Shown here piece by piece: positions 1-7,709 of a stretch of DNA of 28,559 nucleotides. The DNA comes from DATHGT01 sp035317605 (GTDB taxonomy: Bacteria; Methylomirabilota; Methylomirabilia; Rokubacteriales; CSP1-6): positions 1-28,559 of the forward strand of contig DATHGT010000071.1 of NCBI GenBank assembly GCA_035317605.1, given 5' to 3'. A program made the position numbers and the translations under genes. Below the pieces are notes generated by a model. It saw only the letters and a list, made by a program, of their open reading frames with translations, searched no databases and had not been told where the DNA came from. Numbering within the stretch: position 1 is the stretch's first letter; each line of letters opens with the position of its first letter.

Positions 1-16
1 CATCGGCCGGCACCGT

Positions 17-1963
17 CTAGAACTCGATGCGCGCGCCGAGCTCGACGACGCGGTTCGGCGGGAGGCCGAAGAAATCCGCGGCCGAGCCGGCATTGCGCTG
101 CATGAACGCGAACAGCCACTTCCGCCACCGCATCATGCGCGCGGTCCCCACGGGCAGGAGCTGGGGACGTCCGACGTAGTAGGTCGTGTCCTCGGGCTCG
201 GCCCGCATGCCGAGGTCGCGGCACCGCGCGACGATCTCCTGCACGTGCGGCCGCTCCATGAAGCCGTAGCTCGCCTTGACGCGGTGGAACCCGTCGGGTA
301 GACGTTCGACCTCGATACGCTCGTCGTCTCGGACTTCCGGCACCTCCTCGGTCAGGATCGACAGCAGGATGATCTCCTCCTGCAGCGCCTTGTTGAGGCG
401 GAGGTGTCGGATGAGCACGAGCGGCGCGCCCTCCAATCCCGCCGTGAGGAACACGGCGGTCCCCGGCACGCGCGGCGGGCGCGTCCGCTCCACCTCCGCG
501 AGGAAGCGATCGAGCGGCATCGCGGCTTCCGAGAGGATCCCGCTCACGATCCGCACGCCGCGATTCCACGTCGTCATGACCAGGAAGATGCCACCGGCGA
601 TGACGAGCGGCACCCAGCCCCCGTGCTCGATCTTCACGAGGTTGGCCGCGAGAAACACCAGGTCGATGGCGAGGAAGGCCCCGACGAGGCTGCCGGCGAG
701 CAGGCGCGACCAGCGCCAGCGGCGGCGCGCGATGATGTAGAAGAGCATGGACGTGATGGCCATCGTGCCCGTCACCGCGATGCCGTAGGCGGCGCCCAGG
801 GCTCCCGACGAGCGGAAGCCGAGGACGAGCAGGAGGCAGCCGACCATCAGCGCCGCATTGACGTCCGGCATGTAGATCTGCCCGACCTGAACGCGCGAGG
901 TGTGGACGATCGGCAGCCGCGGGCAGAAGCGGAGCTGCATGCATTGCTGCGTCAGGGAGAACGCCCCCGAGATGAGCGCCTGCGAGGCCACGATCGTCGC
1001 GAGGGTCGCGATCACCAGGAGCGGGTACAGAAAGACGCCGGGAGCGAGCAGGTAGAATGGATGCTGGACGGCACCGGGCACGCGGAGGAGGATCGCGCCC
1101 TGCCCGAAATAGTTGAGGAGCAGCGCGGGTAGCACGAAGCCGAGCCAGGCCAGACGGATGGGCCGGCGCCCGAAGTGCCCCATGTCCGCGTAGAGGGCCT
1201 CGGCCCCGGTGACGGCCAGGACCACGGCACCCAGGACGAGGAAGCCGCCCCAGCCGTGGTCGAGGAAAAACCGCAGCGCGTACCACGGATTGAGCGCGAG
1301 GAGGATCCGGGGCGCGCGGAGGATCTCCACCGTCCCGAGGACGGCGATCGTCACGAACCAGACGACCATGACGGGACCGAAGACGCCGCCCAGGCGGGCC
1401 GTTCCGTATTTCTGGACGTGAAAGAGCAGGAAGAGGATCACGAGCGTGAGCGGCACGACCAGGTGCGCGAGCGCCGGGGTGGCGACCTCGAGGCCCTCGA
1501 TGGCGCTCAGGACCGAGATCGACGGAGTGATGACGCCGTCGCCGTAGAGCAGCGCCGCGCCGAAGAGCCCGAGCGCGATGACGGCGGGGCGGACGGCCCG
1601 TTCCCCATGCAGGCGGCGAAATCTCAGGACGAGGGCGAGCAGCGCGAGGATCCCGCCCTCGCCCCGGTTGTCGAGCCGCATGATGAAGACGATGTACTTG
1701 ACGCTGACGACCACGATCAACGCCCAGGCGATCAGCGAGAGCACGCCGTAGACGGTGGGGACGTCCGGGCGCAAGCCATACGCGGGCTTGAAGCACTCGC
1801 GGATGGCATAGAGCGGGCTGGTCCCGATGTCGCCGTAGACGACCCCGAGCGCGGTCAGGGACAAGGTGAGGAGACGCCGCCCGCGCTCCGTGCCATGGGC
1901 CGTCGGCCGCGGGCGCCGGGCGTGCGGAGCCGCGGTCGCGGCCGATGCCGTCAGGCCGCTCAA
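17..1963 (-). CDS. kup: KUP-type potassium uptake permease
   Basis: Inner-membrane K+ (probably K+/H+) symporter of the Kup/HAK/KT family. The protein has the family hallmark LTALGVVYGDIGTSPLYA in the first membrane helix, a long polytopic region, and a soluble C-terminal domain ending FFGLPPNRVVELGA. The reading frame is open upstream inside pgm, but the proposed start is TTG at 1963, which overlaps the pgm stop as TTGA and gives 648 residues (E. coli Kup is 622). The upstream open part is Arg/Pro-rich and unlike any Kup N-terminus. It is the last gene of the stress protein-pyruvate oxidase-pgm-kup unit, so it is probably translationally coupled to pgm and expressed from the promoter near 6016-6059. 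A second, decayed kup 3' end lies at 6413-6466. Family assignment is firm; the start is inferred. Confidence 0.93.
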   Translation of the reverse strand: MSGLTASAATAAPHARRPRPTAHGTERGRRLLTLSLTALGVVYGDIGTSPLYAIRECFKPAYGLRPDVPTVYGVLSLIAWALIVVVSVKYIVFIMRLDNRGEGGILALLALVLRFRRLHGERAVRPAVIALGLFGAALLYGDGVITPSISVLSAIEGLEVATPALAHLVVPLTLVILFLLFHVQKYGTARLGGVFGPVMVVWFVTIAVLGTVEILRAPRILLALNPWYALRFFLDHGWGGFLVLGAVVLAVTGAEALYADMGHFGRRPIRLAWLGFVLPALLLNYFGQGAILLRVPGAVQHPFYLLAPGVFLYPLLVIATLATIVASQALISGAFSLTQQCMQLRFCPRLPIVHTSRVQVGQIYMPDVNAALMVGCLLLVLGFRSSGALGAAYGIAVTGTMAITSMLFYIIARRRWRWSRLLAGSLVGAFLAIDLVFLAANLVKIEHGGWVPLVIAGGIFLVMTTWNRGVRIVSGILSEAAMPLDRFLAEVERTRPPRVPGTAVFLTAGLEGAPLVLIRHLRLNKALQEEIILLSILTEEVPEVRDDERIEVERLPDGFHRVKASYGFMERPHVQEIVARCRDLGMRAEPEDTTYYVGRPQLLPVGTARMMRWRKWLFAFMQRNAGSAADFFGLPPNRVVELGARIEF

Positions 1964-3621
1964 CGAGCCGAGCCTGCGAGCAAGGCCCGCTGGATGACGA
2001 CCTGCGCCTCCTCCTGGATTCGGTGTAGATGATCGCGATCCTTGAAGCTTTCCGCATAGAGCTTGTACACGTCCTCGGTTCCCGACGGGCGGGCCGCGAA
2101 CCATCCGCCCGCAGTGATCACCTTCAGGCCCCCGATGGCGGCGTCGTTGCCCGGCGCCGTCGTCAACAGGCTCGTGATCTTCTCGCCCGCCAGCTCGGAG
2201 GCGGTGATCTGTCGCGGCGAGAGCTTGGCCAGCATCGCCTTCTGCTCGGGGGTGGCCGGCGCGTCGATGCGCTCGTACGCGGACTCGCCGAATTCGGCCG
2301 TGAGCTCCCGGTAGAGCTCGCCCGGATCGCGCCCCATGACCGCGGTCATCTCCGCGGCGAGGAGGCCGAGGACGATCCCGTCCTTGTCAGTAGTCCACAC
2401 CGTCCCGTCGCGGCGGAGGAACGACGCCCCCGCGCTTTCCTCACCCCCGAAGCCGAGGGACCCGTCGGTGAGCCCGTCGACGAACCACTTGAAGCCGACC
2501 GGCGTCTCCACGAGCCGACGCCCGAGCCGGGTGGCCACGCGGTCGATCATGCCGCTACTCACCACCGTCTTGCCGACTCCCGCCTGCTTCGGCCATTCCG
2601 GTCGATGGGTGAACAGGTAGGAAATGGCGACGGCGAGGTAGTGGTTGGGGTTCAGGAGGCCGGAGCTCCTGGCCACGATGCCGTGCCGGTCGTGGTCGGG
2701 ATCGCACGCCCACGCGACGTCGAAGCGATCCTTGAGCGCGATCAGTCGCTGCATGGCATAGACCGACGAGCAGTCCATGCGGATCTTGCCGTCCCAGTCG
2801 ACCGTCATGAAACGGAACGTCGGATCGACCACGTCGCTCACCACGGTCAGCGGAATCTCGTAGCGCTCGCCGATCATGGTCCAGTAGTGCGCTCCCGCGC
2901 CTCCCAAGGGATCGACGCCGAGGGTGATCCCGGCGCCGCGGAGGACGTCCAGGTCGACGACACTTCCCAGGTCGGCGATGTAGGCGTCCATGTAGTCGTG
3001 ACGATGCGTGGTGGGCGCGCGGCGCGCGCGCTCGAACGGGGTCCGCTTCACGCCCACGAGATCCTTGGCGAGCAGCGCATTGGCCTGATCCTGGATCCAC
3101 TCGGTCACGTCGGTCGCGGCGGGGCCGCCGTTCGGCGGGTTGTACTTGAAGCCGCCGTCCTCGGGAGGATTGTGCGAGGGCGTCACGACGATTCCGTCGG
3201 CGAGGCCGCCGGGGCGGCGCTGGTTATACGTGAGAATGGCGTGCGAGATGACGGGCGTGGGCGTGTACCCGTCGCGATCGTCGATCATCACGTCCACCCC
3301 GTTGGCGGCCAGCACCTCGAGGGCGCTGGCCAGGGCCGACTCCGAGAGCGCGTGAGTGTCGATCCCGAGGAACAGGGGGCCGTCGATCCCGTGCCGCTGG
3401 CGGTACATGCAGATGGCCTGGGTGATGGCCAGGATGTGAGTCTCGTTGAAGGCGCCGTCCAGTGCTGAGCCGCGATGGCCGGAGGTTCCGAACGTCACCC
3501 GCTGCGCGGGGATCGAGAGATCCGGCCGCTCCGTGTAGTACGCCCTCATGAGCCGCGGGATGTTGGCCAGCATCGCGGGCTCGGGGAGCTTTCCCGCCCG
3601 GGGATTTGGTTGAACCATCAT
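1960..3621 (-). CDS. pgm: Phosphoglucomutase (alpha-D-glucose phosphate-specific)
   Basis: Interconverts glucose-1-phosphate and glucose-6-phosphate in the cytoplasm, linking glycogen or trehalose turnover to central metabolism. The 553-residue protein matches the E. coli Pgm type (546 residues). It shows TFGTSGHRG near residue 43, the phosphoserine loop TPSHNPPEDGG with Ser149, the Mg2+ loop DPDHDRHG, the sugar-binding GGEESAG and the C-terminal phosphate-binding RPSGTEDVYK. All catalytic motifs look intact. It starts with two consecutive ATG codons; Shine-Dalgarno support is weak, so translation may be coupled to the oxidase gene 30 nt upstream. Its stop codon is shared with the TTG start of kup. 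Position in the operon suggests co-regulation with pyruvate oxidase under stress. Confidence 0.95.
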   Translation of the reverse strand: MMVQPNPRAGKLPEPAMLANIPRLMRAYYTERPDLSIPAQRVTFGTSGHRGSALDGAFNETHILAITQAICMYRQRHGIDGPLFLGIDTHALSESALASALEVLAANGVDVMIDDRDGYTPTPVISHAILTYNQRRPGGLADGIVVTPSHNPPEDGGFKYNPPNGGPAATDVTEWIQDQANALLAKDLVGVKRTPFERARRAPTTHRHDYMDAYIADLGSVVDLDVLRGAGITLGVDPLGGAGAHYWTMIGERYEIPLTVVSDVVDPTFRFMTVDWDGKIRMDCSSVYAMQRLIALKDRFDVAWACDPDHDRHGIVARSSGLLNPNHYLAVAISYLFTHRPEWPKQAGVGKTVVSSGMIDRVATRLGRRLVETPVGFKWFVDGLTDGSLGFGGEESAGASFLRRDGTVWTTDKDGIVLGLLAAEMTAVMGRDPGELYRELTAEFGESAYERIDAPATPEQKAMLAKLSPRQITASELAGEKITSLLTTAPGNDAAIGGLKVITAGGWFAARPSGTEDVYKLYAESFKDRDHLHRIQEEAQVVIQRALLAGSAR

Positions 3622-3651
3622 CGCGTGCCGACGATCCGCGTCCAGCGAGAC

Positions 3652-5403
3652 TTACACCAGCTCGCGCACCTTGTCGGCGAGGACGGTGAGCGCGATCTTC
3701 TCGCGGTTCGGCTCGCCCCGGAGGAGCGACCGGGCGAACATCATCGCCTGCTCCGCCGTAATCTTCGGGGGCATGGGCGGCTCGAAGGGATCGACGACGG
3801 CTTCGATCACCACCGGACCCTCCGTGGCGAGCGCCTGGTCGAGGACCGCGCCGCACCGCGCGGGGTCGTCGATGGTGAAGCCGGTGGCCCCGCACGCGCG
3901 CGCGAAGGCCGCGAAGTCGATGGGCTGGAGGTCCACGCCGAATTCCGGATTGCCCAGGAACACCATCTGCTCCCACTTGATCATCCCGAGAGTGTTGTTC
4001 TTGATGATGACGATCTTGACGGGCAGGCGGTACTTCACGGCGGTGGCGAGCTCCGCCATCAGCATCGAGAAGCCGCCATCACCCACGAAGGCGACGACTT
4101 GGCGCTCGGGATACGCCACCTGCGCGGCGATGGCATACGGAAGTCCGTTGGCCATGGTGGCGAGGTTGCCCGAGAGCGAGTACATCTGCCCCCGCCGCGC
4201 GGGGATGTGGCGGGCGCACCACGTGGTGATGGTGCCGCTGTCGGACGCGACGATGGCGTCGTCGCGGAGTCGCTTACCCAGCTCGTGGGCGACGACCTGC
4301 GGCTTCATCGGCATGTCCGGCCGGGTGCCCCGTTCCAGCATCAGCGCGTTCCAGTCCTTCATTCCCTTCTGCGCGCGCTCGAGGAAGGCGCGGTCGCGCT
4401 TACCCTCGAGCATGGGCAGGAGCGCCGCCAGCGTGCGGCGGCTGTCACCCACGAGACCGGCCTCGACGGGGTAGCGGAGGCCGACGCGCATGGGATCCAG
4501 CTCGATCTGCACGCCGCGCGCCTGGCCGGGCTTCGGAAAGAACTCGATGTAGGGGAACGACGTGCCGACCATCAGCAGCGTGTCGCACTCCTCGATGGCC
4601 TTCTGCGAGGGGAGCGTGCCGAGAAGCCCGATCCCGCCCGTGGTGTACGGGCTGTCGTCGGGCACCGCCGCCTTGCCAAGGAGCGGCTTCACGATGGGCG
4701 CGGCGAGCAACTCCGCCACCTGCTCCAGTGCGTCGGTCGCGCCCAGGGCACCACGGCCGGCCAGGATGACCACCTTCTTGCCCGCGTTCAGGATGTCGGC
4801 GGCGCGGCGGAGCTCGTCGGCGGCGGGCAGGCGCGCGCCGCGCGCCTGCACATCGGACGTGTGGTGGGGAACGTTGCGCTTGGAGTGCTTGCGGCTGACC
4901 TCCAAATCTTGAAGGTCGACGGGGAACGTGATGTGAGCCACCCCCTGGTAGCTCAGCGCGGTGCGACAGGCGAGGTCCGCGATGTTCTCGACGTGGCTCG
5001 GGCCCATGATCCGCTCGTTGAACTTCGCCACGTCCATGAACAGGCGGTCCAGGGCGACGTCCTGCTGCGTGTGCGTGCCGATCAGATCGTGGAAGGCCAT
5101 GCCCGTGATGGCGAGCACGGGCTGTCCGTCGAGGGCAGCGTCGTAGAGGCCGTTGAGCAGGTGGATGCCGCCCGGACCGGAGGTGGCGAGACAGACGCCG
5201 AGCTTGCCCGTGAACTTCGCGTAGCCGCACGCCATCAGGGCGGCCGCTTCCTCGTGCCGCACCTGCACGAAGCGGATCTTGTCCTGCCGGGTGCGCAGCG
5301 CCTCCATGATGCCGTTGATGCCGTCACCGGGCAGTCCGAAGATCACTTCGACGCCCCAGTCGTGGATCGTGTCGATCAGGACACCGGCCGCTGTATCCGC
5401 CAT
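3652..5403 (-). CDS. Thiamine-pyrophosphate-dependent pyruvate oxidase (PoxB-like)
   Basis: A 583-residue TPP enzyme of the acetolactate synthase/pyruvate oxidase superfamily. It has the three expected domains: an N-terminal TPP-binding Pyr domain with catalytic Glu in RHEEAAA (near residue 50), a central domain (about 190-330), and a C-terminal PP domain with GDGGFSM and the following NNTLGM Mg/TPP motif. Colinearity with E. coli PoxB (572 residues) includes the central GLIG/LLG and FPYIEFFP stretches. PoxB decarboxylates pyruvate to acetate and CO2, passing electrons to quinone; enzymes of this group can instead form acetyl-phosphate. The C-terminus does not clearly show the PoxB lipid-binding helix, so the electron acceptor is uncertain. 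It lies 21 nt after the glycine-zipper stress gene and 30 nt before pgm, in one operon. Confidence 0.88.
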   Translation of the reverse strand: MADTAAGVLIDTIHDWGVEVIFGLPGDGINGIMEALRTRQDKIRFVQVRHEEAAALMACGYAKFTGKLGVCLATSGPGGIHLLNGLYDAALDGQPVLAITGMAFHDLIGTHTQQDVALDRLFMDVAKFNERIMGPSHVENIADLACRTALSYQGVAHITFPVDLQDLEVSRKHSKRNVPHHTSDVQARGARLPAADELRRAADILNAGKKVVILAGRGALGATDALEQVAELLAAPIVKPLLGKAAVPDDSPYTTGGIGLLGTLPSQKAIEECDTLLMVGTSFPYIEFFPKPGQARGVQIELDPMRVGLRYPVEAGLVGDSRRTLAALLPMLEGKRDRAFLERAQKGMKDWNALMLERGTRPDMPMKPQVVAHELGKRLRDDAIVASDSGTITTWCARHIPARRGQMYSLSGNLATMANGLPYAIAAQVAYPERQVVAFVGDGGFSMLMAELATAVKYRLPVKIVIIKNNTLGMIKWEQMVFLGNPEFGVDLQPIDFAAFARACGATGFTIDDPARCGAVLDQALATEGPVVIEAVVDPFEPPMPPKITAEQAMMFARSLLRGEPNREKIALTVLADKVRELV

Positions 5404-5424
5404 GAAGCGCTTGTACTCCGGAAA

Positions 5425-5925
5425 CTACGAGAGAGCCGTAGGGGCTACGCTGTCACCCAAGACCTCGCGGGCGGCCGCGGCCTGGGCCTCGTCGTTCGGC
5501 AGCGCGATGAGCACCGTCTTCCCTCGCCGCACCGCGTCTTCGTAGACCAGCCACTCGTCCTTGGGAAGCCCATTCGCCATCGCATGCTCCATCGCCGTAC
5601 CGACGACGGCACCGGTCGCACCGACGAGCGCCGCGCCGAGAATGCCCGCCGCGATCACCGGGCCGATACCGGGAATGAAGCCCGCCGCCATCGCCGCGAT
5701 CACCTGCATTCCGCCGGCCGCACCCGCGGCTCCGCCCACGACGCCACCAATGGCGGCGCCCATGCCCGATCGTTCGCCTTCGTCGGTCACAATCGTTGAT
5801 ACGTCCGGGTGCGATCCTGGCGCGAGGAGGTTCAAGTGATCCGCACTGAACCCTCGGGCGTGCAGGCGCTCGGCGGCGCGCTCGCCGTCTTTATACGAAG
5901 CGAAAATTCCTCCCACGCTCTGCAT
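5425..5925 (-). CDS. Glycine-zipper general stress protein (17M-like N-terminal domain)
   Basis: A 166-residue protein. Residues 1-50 (VGGIFASYKDGERAAERLHARGFSA) resemble the general-stress-protein 17M/YflT-like domain. A long Gly/Ala-rich hydrophobic segment (about 55-115) with repeated GxxxG spacing suggests a membrane-inserting glycine zipper, and a soluble tail (KTVLIALPNDEAQAAAAREVL) repeats a ferredoxin-like half. The start is ATG at 5925, preceded by GAGGAGGAG at 7 nt; another ATG 5 nt upstream is out of frame. It is the first gene of the operon driven by the promoter at 6016-6059, with a leader of about 84 nt. Biochemical role is unknown; proteins of this kind are usually induced by stress or stationary phase. 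Confidence 0.82.
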   Translation of the reverse strand: MQSVGGIFASYKDGERAAERLHARGFSADHLNLLAPGSHPDVSTIVTDEGERSGMGAAIGGVVGGAAGAAGGMQVIAAMAAGFIPGIGPVIAAGILGAALVGATGAVVGTAMEHAMANGLPKDEWLVYEDAVRRGKTVLIALPNDEAQAAAAREVLGDSVAPTALS

Positions 5926-6015
5926 GTCATGCTCCTCCTCGAGCCACTTGTCCTTGTGGAACGACGGCCTCGACAGCGCCGACGCGCGGCCTCACTCGTC
6001 TGGTTCCCTTCCTCC

Positions 6016-6059
6016 ACTCTAAGATCGGGCCGGAGCGTCGCCTAGTGGACCTTCGTCCA
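6016..6059 (-). promoter_or_regulatory. Regulon box 1 plus -35/-10 for the stress protein-pox-pgm-kup operon
   Basis: On the minus strand: perfect palindrome TGGAC-GAAG-GTCCA (6046-6059), then C, TAGGCG in the -35 slot (6039-6044), 17 nt, and a -10 hexamer TAGAGT (6016-6021). The palindrome would be centred about 43 nt upstream of the inferred start site near 6009. Nearly the whole element, including the normally unconserved spacer, is repeated at 10572-10615. Confidence 0.8.
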
Positions 6060-6140
6060 ACGCCGGGCACCGACCTGTTCCTTCGCGGGTCGGCGGCTTC
6101 ACCTTGATGATGTGAGGCGTACCAGGGCGGCGAGCGCTAT

Positions 6141-6185
6141 TGGGCCAAGGTCGAATAGTAACGATCCTGGGAACGCGGCTACAGT
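6141..6185 (+). promoter_or_regulatory. Regulon box 2 (degenerate) plus -10 for the 62-residue membrane protein
   Basis: TGGGC-CAAG-GTCGA (8 of 10 half-site positions match TGGAC/GTCCA), then A, TAGTAA in the -35 slot and TACAGT as -10 (6180-6185). The gap from palindrome to -10 is 25 nt instead of the usual 24. It points away from box 1, forming a divergent promoter pair. The inferred start site is only about 12 nt before the ATG at 6204. Confidence 0.6.
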
Positions 6186-6203
6186 CGGTTGAGGAGGAAG
6201 GAC

Positions 6204-6392
6204 ATGAGCCTGCTCAGTCTGGTCATCACGTTGGTGGTGGTTGGGGTCCTGCTGTGGCTGCTCAACAATTACGTGCCGATGGATTCGAAGATCAAGATGA
6301 TCATCAACGTCGTGGTGGTCATCGTGGTGGTCATCTGGCTCTTGCAGGCCCTCGGTCTCCTTGGGTCGTTGCAGAACATCCGCATACGGTGA
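6204..6392 (+). CDS. Small two-helix membrane protein (Thivi_2564-like)
   Basis: A 62-residue protein that is almost entirely hydrophobic: helix 1 MSLLSLVITLVVVGVLLWLL, a short polar turn NNYVPMDSKIK, helix 2 MIINVVVVIVVVIWLLQALG, and a short tail. The turn NxYVPMDxKIK followed by a valine-rich helix is the pattern of the Thivi_2564 family of tiny bacterial membrane proteins, whose function is unknown. The start at 6204 is chosen because GAGGAGGAAG lies just upstream; an in-frame TTG at 6189 has no such signal. It is a single-gene unit with its own promoter box. Presence in a stress-linked set suggests an envelope role, which is inference only. Confidence 0.8.
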   Translation: MSLLSLVITLVVVGVLLWLLNNYVPMDSKIKMIINVVVVIVVVIWLLQALGLLGSLQNIRIR

Positions 6393-6412
6393 CGAGCGCG
6401 CGCTGCCGTTCG

Positions 6413-6466
6413 GTACGCGATGTGCGCGCCGAGCTGGACGACGCGATGCTGCGGTAGCCCGAAGAC
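6413..6466 (-). pseudogene. Remnant of a second kup 3' end
   Basis: Minus-strand translation gives VFGLPQHRVVQLGAHIAY, alignable without gaps to the last residues of the intact Kup at the left end of the window (FFGLPPNRVVELGARIEF): about 11 of 18 identical. An in-frame TGA lies shortly upstream and no Kup body precedes it, because acetate kinase ends at 6501. It is therefore a leftover of a deleted kup paralogue that once followed ackA, mirroring the pgm-kup order. It fills most of the gap between two convergent genes. Confidence 0.7.
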
Positions 6467-6500
6467 ATGTCGTCCTCACCCGGGTGAAGATGTGGCTGAT

Positions 6501-7709
6501 TCACAAGGCCTGGCTCTGACGGTCCGCCGATGGCCAGGACGAGGCCCGGAGGAGCGTGCGCCAGGTATGGCGCGCAATCATGCGCTCCTCGTCCGTGACC
6601 AGCACGCGAACGGTGCAGGGGCCGCCATCGGCGCTGATCACGGGCGCGCCCACGGCATTGAGGGCCGGGTCGATGCGGATCCCGAGGTGTTCGAGCCCGG
6701 CACAGATCGACCCACGGACGGGGGCGGCGCGCTCGCCGATGCCGCCCGTGAACACGAGGGAGTCGAGGCCTCCGAGCACGGCGGCGAGCGCGCCGATCGC
6801 CTTGCGCGCCTGGTAGCAAAACATCTCGACGGCCAGCGCTGCGTCCGCGTGGTCGGCTCGCTGCGCGAGCAGCGCCTTCATGTCACTGGTGGAGCCGGAC
6901 ACGCCGAGCAGCCCGGCCTCGTGGTTCACGAGGTGCTCGAGGGACCTCGCGTCGTGTCCTTCACCGAGCAGGTGAATCAGGAGGCCGGGATCGAGATCGC
7001 CGGTGCGCGTGCCCATCATGAAACCGCCGGTCGGCGTGAGCCCCATCGTCGTGTCGAGTGGCTCTCCGTTCTTGACGGCAACCATGCTGGCGCCGTTGCC
7101 GAGATGGGCGAGGACGGCGCGGCCGAGCGGGCCCGCACCAAGCGTCTCGACGAGATATTCGTACGAGAGGCCATGGAATCCGTAGCGGCGAAGCCCTTGG
7201 TCCTCGAACCTGCGCGGCAGCGGAAAGCGGCGGGCGACCTCCGGCAGGCCGCGATGAAACCCGGTGTCGAAGCAGACGACCTGGGGCAGATGCGGAAAGC
7301 GAGCGGCGACCGCGTCGATGCCGGAGAGCTCCGCGGGCAGGTGCAGCGGGGCGAAGCGTGTGGCGCGCCGGAGGGCGGCGAGGAGCGCGGCATCGACGAC
7401 TTCGGGCGTGTCGTGCGCGGGCCCGCCATGCACGATGCGGTGACCGACGGCGGTCGGAAGGGCGAGATGATGCTCCTCGAGCAGCGCGAAGGCCGCGGAG
7501 ATCGCGGACGCGTGATCCGCGTACACGGAGCCACGCTCCCTCGGCCGCGCATCCCCGTCGAGCCGCAGCCACGCGTGTCCGGCGGGAAGGCCAATGCCCT
7601 CGACGGCGCCATCGGCGATTCGTCGCTCGCCCTCGCCTCGAAACCGGAAGAGGGCGAACTTCAGCGACGACGAGCCGCTGTTCATGGCGAGGACGAGGGG
7701 CTCGATCAA
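6501..7709 (-). CDS. ackA: Acetate kinase
   Basis: Converts acetyl-phosphate and ADP to acetate and ATP, completing the phosphoketolase route for substrate-level phosphorylation. Motifs are the N-terminal phosphate loop MNSGSSSLKFALF, RIVHGG, CFDTGFHRG, RRYGFHGLSYEYL, the nucleotide loop HLGNGASM, TPTGGFMMGTRTGDLDPG, and FTGGIGERA near the C-terminus. The frame is open further upstream inside xfp, but the preferred start is TTG at 7709, overlapping the xfp stop as TTGA and giving 402 residues, the usual length. GTG at 7721 is an alternative. Xfp-AckA pairing is a well-known metabolic module. The protein belongs to the operon led by the promoter at 10572-10615. Confidence 0.94.
   Translation of the reverse strand: MIEPLVLAMNSGSSSLKFALFRFRGEGERRIADGAVEGIGLPAGHAWLRLDGDARPRERGSVYADHASAISAAFALLEEHHLALPTAVGHRIVHGGPAHDTPEVVDAALLAALRRATRFAPLHLPAELSGIDAVAARFPHLPQVVCFDTGFHRGLPEVARRFPLPRRFEDQGLRRYGFHGLSYEYLVETLGAGPLGRAVLAHLGNGASMVAVKNGEPLDTTMGLTPTGGFMMGTRTGDLDPGLLIHLLGEGHDARSLEHLVNHEAGLLGVSGSTSDMKALLAQRADHADAALAVEMFCYQARKAIGALAAVLGGLDSLVFTGGIGERAAPVRGSICAGLEHLGIRIDPALNAVGAPVISADGGPCTVRVLVTDEERMIARHTWRTLLRASSWPSADRQSQAL

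Noticed and set aside
3475..5799. Long plus-strand open frame (774 codons) opposite pgm and the oxidase, with similar long frames at 7358-9904 and 24521-26704
   Set aside because: Antisense shadows in high-GC DNA: composition is Arg/His/Asp/Gly-rich, no domains, and the opposite strand encodes well-conserved enzymes.
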